Origin: Candidatus Omnitrophota bacterium
GTDB lineage: Bacteria; Hinthialibacterota; Hinthialibacteria; Hinthialibacterales; JAKPRU01
Length of the DNA: 64,000 bases
Direction of reading: 5' to 3'
NCBI GenBank assembly: GCA_029570205.1
Contig: JAKQSI010000118.1
Location: 114,421 to 178,420 of the forward strand
This document shows, piece after piece, positions 57,805 to 64,000 of the stretch. Under the pieces are notes generated by a model. It was not told where the DNA came from. It searched no databases and worked only from the letters and a program-made list of their open reading frames with translations. Position numbers and translations under genes: made by a program. Position 1 is the stretch's first letter. Each line of letters starts with the position of its first letter.

Positions 57805-57890
57805 TACATTTATATCAGAAAAAGGGAAAAAGCGGGAATAGGTCAATGGGACGGGCAGGACAGATGGAAGGGAAATAAAAGGACTGGGAA

Positions 57891-59528
57891 ATGTTTCAGG
57901 TCAACATAAGTTCCGTGGGAAGAGCGAATCTCAGAGGATTTTCCATGATAATTCTCTGTGTTTACTTAATTTATACTCAAATCGGCTGGGCGGATTCCGC
58001 CGATGCGGGCAAGGTCATTGCGCAATACGGGGATAACCGAAAAGTCACAATGGAGGATATCGCATTGTGGGCGGAGTTGCGTTGTGTTCCCGAACCTTCT
58101 GCCGAATCCGAATGGATCGGCTTCGCGGCGAAACAGATTGTGCTTGGAGAGGCGGCAATCGGGCGGCTGGCCCGGGAATATCCCCAGGAGGCGGAGCAAG
58201 TAGGTATCATTAAGCCTTATGTGCAACGTCATTATGCCGTCCAATTGCTGAGAAAGGCTTGGCTGCGGGAGTTTCAGCCCAGCGAGGAGGAAGTCCGCAA
58301 AGCCTATGAAGAATATCTTTCGACATTTTCCCGGGAACCGAAATTGACGTTCGACCACATTTTCCTCGATACGCATCGGATTACGGATGCGAACGAACTC
58401 AAAAAGGTGGAGAACCGAGCGAATGAGATTCTGCGGCGCCTTCGCGCAGGGGAGTCGTTTGCGGACCTCGCGAAACAGTATTCGGATGCGGAAAGCGCGG
58501 CGCAGGGTGGACGATCCGGCCCGATCCCCCTGGGGAAAATCTCAAAACGGATCGAGGAGTACATTCTCTGTCTCAAGGACGGAGAAATCAGCGATGTGTT
58601 TGCGGGGAAATACGGATTTCAGATTTTTCGGCGCGTTTCGCTTGCCCCGAACCCTGTTCCGACCTTCGAGGAAAAACGGGAGACCCTTGCTCGAGCGTGT
58701 TCACGCAGCAAGGCTTGGCAAAGGGAAAAAACACTTATAGAGCAAGCGGCCGGTTCGGAACCCACCTTTGACCGGGATTTCCTCAATGCTCTTCGAGAGA
58801 CCCTTCCCTGGGGATCGGAAACAATGGGATTGGATACGGAACCGGATGACCATCTTATCCGGTTCCTGCAACGCGAATGGATACTAAGGACGGAAGCGGA
58901 TCAATCGGGATTCTCCAATAGCCCGGAAGTTCTCAAAAGAACCGCTCTCTGGGCGGGGAGCGAATGCCTGAGACGTTATCTACAAGAGACTCTTCCTCCG
59001 GTCGAGGTGACGGAGGACGAGATCGCCGACTTTATTCGCAGCCACCCCGACCGCCTGATGTCGCCCGAGCAGGTTCACCTGGCGATCATCAAGGTGTTCG
59101 ACCGCATTGGGGAGGCATCCTCACCGGCGGAAATTCGCCTCGCACGGGAGGCGACTCAGGATCGACTCAATGAAGCCCTTAAACGCATTCAGGCGGGAGA
59201 GGAGTTTGCCGATGTCGCCCGCGATATCTCCGAAGACCCATCTGCCGAAAATGGCGGCGATATCGGAACCACGCCTGTTGACCGGCTCGGACATACGATA
59301 GCCAAGGTGCAGCTCGGTCTCAAAGACGGAGAAACCAGCCGCGTTGTGCGTGGGCCGGATTATGGATTGATTCTGCATCAAATCGCTACAATTCCCGCTC
59401 AACGCCTTCCCGAAAACGAGGCACAAACGGCGGCGAAAAACCAATTTATCGGGCAGAAACGAAGGGAGTCCACGCGCACCATACAGGATAAGATGCTGAA
59501 CGATATGAAATTTCAATTGGTGAACTGA
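57891..59528 (+). CDS. two-domain parvulin-type peptidyl-prolyl isomerase (SurA/PpiC-like)
   Basis: The 545-residue protein has a signal peptide (FSMIILCVYLIYTQIGWAD), a helical N-terminal region (EEVRKAYEEYLSTF) and two parvulin domains. The first reads LTFDHIFLDTHRI, RLRAGESFADLAKQYSDAES and GGRSGPIPLGKI; the second LAIIKVFDRIGEAS, RIQAGEEFADVARDISEDPS and GGDIGTTPVDRLG. This is the SurA/PpiD-type periplasmic chaperone that helps outer-membrane proteins fold. AGGA nine bases before the ATG and the AT-rich divergent region with a possible promoter support the start. It is followed by repeats and convergent to the GT39-like gene. Confidence 0.88.
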   Translation: MFQVNISSVGRANLRGFSMIILCVYLIYTQIGWADSADAGKVIAQYGDNRKVTMEDIALWAELRCVPEPSAESEWIGFAAKQIVLGEAAIGRLAREYPQEAEQVGIIKPYVQRHYAVQLLRKAWLREFQPSEEEVRKAYEEYLSTFSREPKLTFDHIFLDTHRITDANELKKVENRANEILRRLRAGESFADLAKQYSDAESAAQGGRSGPIPLGKISKRIEEYILCLKDGEISDVFAGKYGFQIFRRVSLAPNPVPTFEEKRETLARACSRSKAWQREKTLIEQAAGSEPTFDRDFLNALRETLPWGSETMGLDTEPDDHLIRFLQREWILRTEADQSGFSNSPEVLKRTALWAGSECLRRYLQETLPPVEVTEDEIADFIRSHPDRLMSPEQVHLAIIKVFDRIGEASSPAEIRLAREATQDRLNEALKRIQAGEEFADVARDISEDPSAENGGDIGTTPVDRLGHTIAKVQLGLKDGETSRVVRGPDYGLILHQIATIPAQRLPENEAQTAAKNQFIGQKRRESTRTIQDKMLNDMKFQLVN

Positions 59529-59551
59529 GCCTCCCTTCGATCTTTTGACCG

Positions 59552-59588
59552 CCCCTCATCCCAACCCCCCTTCCGGTGCGAGAGGGAG
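59552..59588. repeat. family D repeat (CCCTCTC palindrome)
   Basis: CCCCTCATCCCAACCCCCC then TTCCGGTGCGAGAGGGAG. It is the fourth copy of the family D element and lies between two convergent genes. Confidence 0.7.
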
Positions 59589-59595
59589 TATTCTT

Positions 59596-59626
59596 CCGTC
59601 ATTCCGGCGGAAGCCGGAATCCTGGG
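59596..59626. repeat. palindromic repeat, family F (copy 2)
   Basis: CCGTCATTCCGGCGGAAGCC then GGAATCCTGGG. The ATTCCGGC/GCCGGAAT stem is perfect here. It matches 42431-42460 at most positions. Confidence 0.85.
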
Positions 59627-59636
59627 AGAAAGAGCG

Positions 59637-59660
59637 GGTGGCGCACGCTTCCAGCCTGTG
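59637..59660. repeat. palindromic repeat, family A (decayed copy 3)
   Basis: GGTGGCGCACGCTTCCAGCC then TGTG is the family A palindrome with two changed bases in the left arm. The three families D, F and A sit side by side here within about 110 bases. Confidence 0.65.
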
Positions 59661-59703
59661 GTATCAGACACAATCCCCCCAATAACAGTTTATTTACAAA
59701 ACA

Positions 59704-62205
59704 CTAACGAATCGCCGCGGCATACGAATCCCCGATCCTCTGCATGGCCACACTTTTCAGCGAAGAAAGGCCCTCTAACGAAAAAATAACCATGGAAATC
59801 GCCGGATATTTCTCAAATATCTCTCGGATCTCCTGCGTTCCTGTAATTTTCTTTACCGGGATAACCGTTCGCTCGAAATGCTCACCGATCAATAATTGCT
59901 CCGCCATGATTCCGCCCTCAATGGCAACCGGCATATCCTTCGGATAGTGACGCATGTACTCCATAATCTCTTTATCCCGTGGAAACATCAAAATCGCCCG
60001 GTCATAAAATGTAATCAAATCGGGATCATAATGCAAACGAAGTTGATTTGTGTAATAGACGATGGGGGATAACGAACCGATTACGGAAGTCGCCACAACA
60101 AACCATGTGAGTACGGATGATCGGCTGAAATATCGCTCTATTGCAAGCGCAGAAAGCGGAAAGAATAGAACAAGTACAGGAAGGTAAAAACGCAGAAAAG
60201 TCAACGGCTGCCAGAGAAGAATTCCGGTCTGCAGGACAAGACCGATCGATCCCGCCGTCAGAATCGCAACGATGCCCGGATTCCGCAAATTGCGCACGGC
60301 CATCCCGAATCCGAGAAACATGAGAATCAATGTGCCGAGAGAGAATCCGATCGGGCTTGCGCCCAGGCGATACAGCCGTTGGTTTCCCTCCCAGGCCCAA
60401 AATCCGGCGGTTCCATAGACGTCGCAGAATGGAATGCGGCTCAAAAATCGAAACAGCGGCTTGCGCAAATCGGGAAACGCGCTCTCTCCGGCATGAGCAG
60501 AAAAAGCCGACGGGAGGACAAGGGAATCCGTCAATTCCCCGCCGAGGCGCAAGACATTTACGGGGACATAATCCAGGCGGAATGAGGTATAAGAAGACGG
60601 ATATTTCGCGGAAGGTCCTGCCGCACGGAAATGAATATCTATGTAAGAGTATCCTCCCAGCAGAACGGCTGACGCAGCGGTCACGACAACGTAGTTCAGA
60701 TAGTCGGACCGATTCGCTTTCTTGAGATACAAAAACATTATTCCGGCTATAAAAATACCCGCCGCAGGAAACAGTCCGGTGTATTTGGTTCCGACAGCCA
60801 GGCCGAGCGCCATTCCACAGCCCAGGATTCCGGCAGGAGCAGTTTCGGTAATTCTAAGAAGAAAAGCGAGAGCAGTAATGACGTACGCCGCGGTCCAGGT
60901 ATCGTTCTTGAGCCAGGCCGCGTGGAGAAGAATATCGGGAACACTGACCCAGAGAAACGCTGTCGCGAGGCAGGCTATACGATTTTCGGTCACGGCGCGG
61001 CACACTGCATACACGGCAAGCCCTGATAAAAACAGGGAAATCCACTGAAACAAAAAAAGTAACGGAATGTTTTTCGTGAATAACACGGCCCAGAGAAAAT
61101 GGAGTTCCGTTACCATGGGAAAATCGGTCTGGCGGATATCCCGGGTCGGATAGGGCGCCATGGAACCCTGTTGCAGGTAAAAATACACTCGGGGTAGATG
61201 ATAGGAAATTCCATCATAACCGATGAAATACAATGGAAGAAAGATATTCAGTATTAAAACAAACAGGAACGCAAGCAGAAATCCGCCGATCATCCAGCGA
61301 AGCCAGGTCGGCAATCTGTGGAATGAGGGGAAGCCCTCGACAGGGGGGAGATGAAGCGGCGGTTGCTTTCGATTCCAGATGGACAGGCAGATTGTAAGAA
61401 GAAGCAGGTGCAGGATAATCCACGCCGACTTCGAATTGAGAAGGCGGAGAATCGAGAGGAGATATCCGCTGAGAACAATCACGGCTGAAAACAGCAGCGA
61501 AATCAAAAGCGTTCGATGGGCGCGAGTCGGGAAACGGAGGAAGGAGGCCACGCAAAAAGACAGGACCAGCACACATAAAAAATCGAATACCCAGAGAAGG
61601 TAATTGAACGTAACCGATAGGATTGTTGTACTTGAGGATGCCGCATGAGACCGTCCGTCGATTTCTGGGAATTCAATTTCAAGGGAGTGGAGATCCGCAA
61701 TAAGAGGGAGTTCGCTGTCTTGATTCACAATTTGCACAGCAGGGCGGAAGGCGGTGGAACGGGAAGGGAACAAGAGGGAGATTTCGCCGTTCTGATTGAC
61801 AAAACTCGTGGGATCATCGGCCTCGACGGAGAGGAGTGGAACAGCAGGGTCTTCGGGCAATGCAGCCGGCGTAACGACTGCATCTGCGTGGCTGGTGCGG
61901 ATGGAACAGCGGATTCTTGCGCGGGTCGGCGGCCGAGTCACCGCTCCCCTTATTAAGATACCTTCGCCGGGACCGGCGGAGATCTGCATGGTAAATGTGC
62001 CGGAATCCGCGTCGGCGGGCGCAGGCACGTATGTGACAGCCGCCATTGGGCCGTTGCCGAATCCCGGCGGGAACAGATCGATCCGGCCCGCCTGCTGTGC
62101 CTCCGGCGAAAGATCGACCCGAATCAGCCGGTTCTCGGCGAACGCGCCGATTACAAGGCCGATAAGGCAAAACGAAAGAACAATGGTTCGGAAAATAAGT
62201 CGCAT
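59704..62205 (-). CDS. large GT39/ArnT-like membrane glycosyltransferase with secreted N-terminal domain
   Basis: The 833-residue protein has a signal-type first segment (MRLIFRTIVLSFCLIGLVIG), an outside domain of about 170 residues (beta-rich, for example RIDLFPPGFGNGPMAAVTYV), then about thirteen membrane segments with the GT-C loop YFIGYDGISYHLPRVYFYLQQGSMAPYPTRDIRQTDFPMV. The DGISYH acidic loop with HLPR and the following P-x-R-D are like ArnT/GT39 enzymes that use undecaprenyl-linked sugars. The C-terminus is periplasmic. Substrate unknown. The start at 62205 is an ATG; a TTG at 62220 is an alternative. It is convergent with the foldase. Confidence 0.75.
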   Translation of the reverse strand: MRLIFRTIVLSFCLIGLVIGAFAENRLIRVDLSPEAQQAGRIDLFPPGFGNGPMAAVTYVPAPADADSGTFTMQISAGPGEGILIRGAVTRPPTRARIRCSIRTSHADAVVTPAALPEDPAVPLLSVEADDPTSFVNQNGEISLLFPSRSTAFRPAVQIVNQDSELPLIADLHSLEIEFPEIDGRSHAASSSTTILSVTFNYLLWVFDFLCVLVLSFCVASFLRFPTRAHRTLLISLLFSAVIVLSGYLLSILRLLNSKSAWIILHLLLLTICLSIWNRKQPPLHLPPVEGFPSFHRLPTWLRWMIGGFLLAFLFVLILNIFLPLYFIGYDGISYHLPRVYFYLQQGSMAPYPTRDIRQTDFPMVTELHFLWAVLFTKNIPLLFLFQWISLFLSGLAVYAVCRAVTENRIACLATAFLWVSVPDILLHAAWLKNDTWTAAYVITALAFLLRITETAPAGILGCGMALGLAVGTKYTGLFPAAGIFIAGIMFLYLKKANRSDYLNYVVVTAASAVLLGGYSYIDIHFRAAGPSAKYPSSYTSFRLDYVPVNVLRLGGELTDSLVLPSAFSAHAGESAFPDLRKPLFRFLSRIPFCDVYGTAGFWAWEGNQRLYRLGASPIGFSLGTLILMFLGFGMAVRNLRNPGIVAILTAGSIGLVLQTGILLWQPLTFLRFYLPVLVLFFPLSALAIERYFSRSSVLTWFVVATSVIGSLSPIVYYTNQLRLHYDPDLITFYDRAILMFPRDKEIMEYMRHYPKDMPVAIEGGIMAEQLLIGEHFERTVIPVKKITGTQEIREIFEKYPAISMVIFSLEGLSSLKSVAMQRIGDSYAAAIR

Positions 62206-62854
62206 TATGAAATGCCCCAAACGGTCTGCACTTATCGGTGGAAGATAACATGTACCCCACGGCGTAGACTAGGCAGAAGTTCCTTTAACAAAAAACGCGT
62301 AACCAACCGTTTCCCCGTGCAGCAACACGCGAAACCCTTCCACCAGTTCCGGTGGCCAGTCCGTGAGGTTGGCGCAGCTCCCGCTCCACCGGGTACAGCC
62401 GTCTCGCATACGCCCGGTGGGATATGCGCCAACGCGGGCAATAAGCCGTCTCGAAGATTCTACAAGACCGGAACAATGGACCCCGGATATCAAAATAATA
62501 ACCTGCCGATTCAAAAGACCGAAAGGCAGGTTTTTGGGGTGAAAAATCACGAACCGAACCGAGCAGAATACGTTCTCTCCCGGTTACTTCCTGGTTACTT
62601 CAGGGATTCCTGACCCAAACTGTTATGTTCATAAGTCCAGTGTTTTCAACCCGCGCCGAGAGGGAATCGAACCCCCAACCTTCTGATCCGTAGTCTCTTC
62701 GGAGTGTTTTGTAAGTTTCCGCAAATCAAGCAATTACAAAGGCTTATTACCTTGTCCCCACGTTGACAACCCCCTCAAAATACCCTCATACTAAATTGCA
62801 ATCATAGGATAACTAATGTATACTATCCTCCAGATCTCGATCGAGGAGGAAAGT
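62206..62854. other. gene-free boundary region with tRNA fragment
   Basis: No gene is supported between the GT39-like start and the transposase. Overlapping short frames exist (a - strand one encodes LVEGFRVLLHGETVGYAFFV near 62280-62340) but lack convincing starts. The tRNA fragment at 62652-62695 is the only firm feature. A possible left inverted repeat of the insertion sequence is at 62790-62801 (ACTAAATTGCAA). Confidence 0.5.
62652..62695 (-). tRNA. 3' half of tRNA-Arg(ACG), probable attachment-site duplicate (partial)
   Basis: The - strand reads GACTACGGATCAGAAG, then GTTGGGGGTTCGATTCCC, then TCTCGGCGCG. This is the anticodon loop (ACG in CTACGGA), the 3' anticodon stem, the variable loop, a perfect T arm and the 3' acceptor strand of a bacterial tRNA-Arg. 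The 5' half, D arm and 5' anticodon stem are absent: upstream sequence (TCTCCGAAGA complement region) does not pair. Integrases that use tRNA genes leave exactly such 3' fragments at the far end of the inserted element. No CCA is encoded. Confidence 0.8.
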
Positions 62855-63924
62855 ATGCGACCACAGCGACCGATCAGTACCGAGCAGACGGAGAGATTGA
62901 GGGTTCTGTTGAGGGAAGCGAAAACGAAGGCGGATTTTCAGCGGGTGCAGTGTGTGTGGCTTCGTGCGACCTTGGGATTGTCGTCGTCGGAGGCGGCCCG
63001 GGCGATTGGCTGGAGTCCGGGAAGGGTGAGGATTGTGCAGAGCCGGTATTGGAAGGAAGGGGAATCGGCTTTGATCGGGATTGGACGAGGCGGGAGAAGG
63101 CGCGAGAACCTGAGCGTGGAGCAGGAAGATGCACTTCTGGGGCAGTTTCTGGAGAAAGCCGGCCAAGGAGGGATCTTGGTTGTTGCGGAGGTGAAGAAGG
63201 CGTACGAGGAAGCGGTGGGGCATCGGGTACCCAAGTCGACCGTTTACCGAATGCTGGCTCGGCACGGGTGGCGAAAGGTTGCTCCGCGACGGCGTCATCC
63301 GCAGTCCGATTTGGAGAAGCAGGAGGCCTTCAAAAAAAACTCTCCGGGATTGTTCGCCGCGAAATCCGCCGACAGGCGCGGCAAGGCAGACCGGTCCGGT
63401 TGATGTTTCAAGACGAAGGGCGTTTCGGGCGGATCAACGATCCGCGCTGCTGCTGGGCTCCTTCGGGGATTCGACCGAATGTTCCGGCTCAAATCGTGCG
63501 GGAATACACGTACGCGTTTGCCGCCATCAGTCCCCACGACGGAGTCATGGACTCCCTGGTTCTGCCGGAAGTCAATGCGGAACTCATGTCCATCTTTCTG
63601 GCGGAGGTTTCTGCCCGCCCTCCAAAGGAGTTCATTCTGATGTTCGCGGATCAGGCCGGATGGCCTCGTGCCAAGGACCTGCGCATTCCCGAAAACCTGC
63701 GATTGGCCTGGCTTCCGCCATACAGCCCGGAATGCAACCCCGTCGAGCGCCTATGGGACGAGATTCGAGAGAAATCATTCCACAACCGAGTATTCGAACG
63801 TCTGGACGCGGTGGAAGACACCTTGGTCGTCGCCTTGGCCACTCTGGAACATGATCCCCCACGGAATGTGTCAAGTCCAATGAGACAGCTCCGTTTGGAA
63901 ATTAGTGAGTGTTTCTTGTGTTGA
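62855..63924 (+). mobile_element. IS630-family transposase, two frames joined by a -1 frameshift
   Basis: The first frame (62855-about 63340) encodes a helix-turn-helix region (QCVWLRATLGLSSSEAARAI, GWSPGRVRIVQSRYW) and a second DNA-binding part (VPKSTVYRMLARHGWRKVAP). The second frame carries the DDE catalytic core: RLMFQDEGRFGRI, MFADQAGWP and CNPVERLWDEIREKSF. They meet at an in-phase A-AAA-AAC heptamer (63334-63340), with a GCCGCG/CGCGGC stem about 15 bases downstream, so a -1 frameshift yields a full 356-residue enzyme. AGGAGG precedes 62855. The ends are not settled: 62790-62801 and 63895-63906 are inverted at 10 of 12 positions. It is intact apart from the frame change and lies just inside the tRNA fragment. 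Confidence 0.9.
63334..63373 (+). promoter_or_regulatory. programmed -1 frameshift signal
   Basis: The slippery heptamer A-AAA-AAC is in the right phase: reading frames 62855 and 62950 differ by -1, and the second continues at CTC-TCC-GGG. A stem (GCCGCG with CGCGGC, inner CGCC/GGCG) lies at about 63356-63382. Both elements are those of known IS frameshift sites. Confidence 0.75.
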
Positions 63925-64000
63925 ACTTCTTTGGTCTGGCGGGTTGATCCAGACCGCTTTCGGGAGTGCAGCGACTACCGGGGTTCCTCGGACGAATCGT
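63925..64000. other. sequence after the transposase
   Basis: No gene or repeat is visible in the last 76 bases. A short GGTCTGG-CGGGTTGAT-CCAGACC stem occurs at about 63934-63956 and could be part of the element end or a transcription stop without T-tract. Confidence 0.3.

Noticed and set aside
62212..62613. 133-codon + strand frame before the transposase
   Set aside because: Low-complexity, basic product with no ribosome binding site; overlaps other short frames of equal quality.
62652..62695. Complete tRNA gene
   Set aside because: The 5' acceptor strand, D arm and 5' anticodon stem are missing; only the 3' half matches a tRNA-Arg.

Overview
The window is a gene-dense chromosomal segment of a Gram-negative bacterium. 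Evidence for an outer-membrane cell envelope is a family-9 (heptosyltransferase-type) glycosyltransferase, a SurA/PpiC-type periplasmic foldase, an EnvC-type murein hydrolase activator and lipoprotein/signal-peptide genes. A FlgM-like gene behind a near-perfect sigma-28 promoter points to a flagellated organism. HypE, NifX/DUF134, a CoA-disulfide-reductase homologue and several radical SAM proteins fit an anaerobic or microaerophilic life. The taxon cannot be fixed from the sequence; an uncultured lineage outside the best-known Proteobacteria is plausible (inference). Intergenic space is crowded with short dispersed palindromes and MITE-like units in several families.

Layout. 1-8.1 kb: end of an unknown gene, a GT39-like membrane glycosyltransferase (-), then a rightward run: CCA-adding enzyme, CoA-disulfide-reductase/rhodanese, Mrp ATPase, radical SAM protein, Rpn-type nuclease. 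8.2-15.7 kb: leftward carbamoyltransferase, GT2, peptide-type binding lipoprotein, a gap with a candidate structured RNA on the opposite strand, a sensor kinase and a DUF4159 protein. 15.9-20.5 kb: receiver-kinase hybrid, HypE (-), NtrC-type regulator, FlgM-like gene with sigma-28 promoter and terminator. 20.5-29.5 kb: small unknown gene, DUF134 + NifX pair, an isomerase/ribulose-phosphate-epimerase fusion, TyrS, GT2, a small membrane-anchored protein, GAF-PP2C phosphatase and an orphan C-terminal IspG domain. 29.6-38.9 kb: methyltransferase, secreted toroid-like protein, PSD-like protein, unknown 552-residue protein, membrane protein plus B12-type radical SAM enzyme, TPR protein.

39-44.2 kb holds a sugar-catabolic block (L-rhamnose isomerase, class II aldolase, NAD-dependent epimerase/reductase) and a secreted sialidase-like protein, followed by two gene remnants (PqqD-like; truncated prepilin). 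44.2-49.8 kb is a tightly overlapped leftward housekeeping operon: FtsX-like, EnvC, CtpA, TsaD, DusB. 49.8-54.7 kb is a surface-polysaccharide block (GT9, polyprenyl sugar-phosphate transferase, GT2) with a sensor kinase. 54.8-57.6 kb is a three-gene nitrilase / polysaccharide deacetylase / DegT aminotransferase operon of unknown pathway. 57.9-62.2 kb carries a two-domain parvulin foldase and a large GT39-like protein. At 62.65 kb lies the 3' half of a tRNA-Arg gene, the expected scar of an integrated element, followed at once by an IS630-type transposase read through a -1 frameshift; the right end of the window is therefore probably inside a genomic island.

Start sites were moved inward from the longest reading frame where a ribosome binding site, overlap with a neighbour or family length argued for it. 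Domain assignments are made by eye from motifs; no database search was run.
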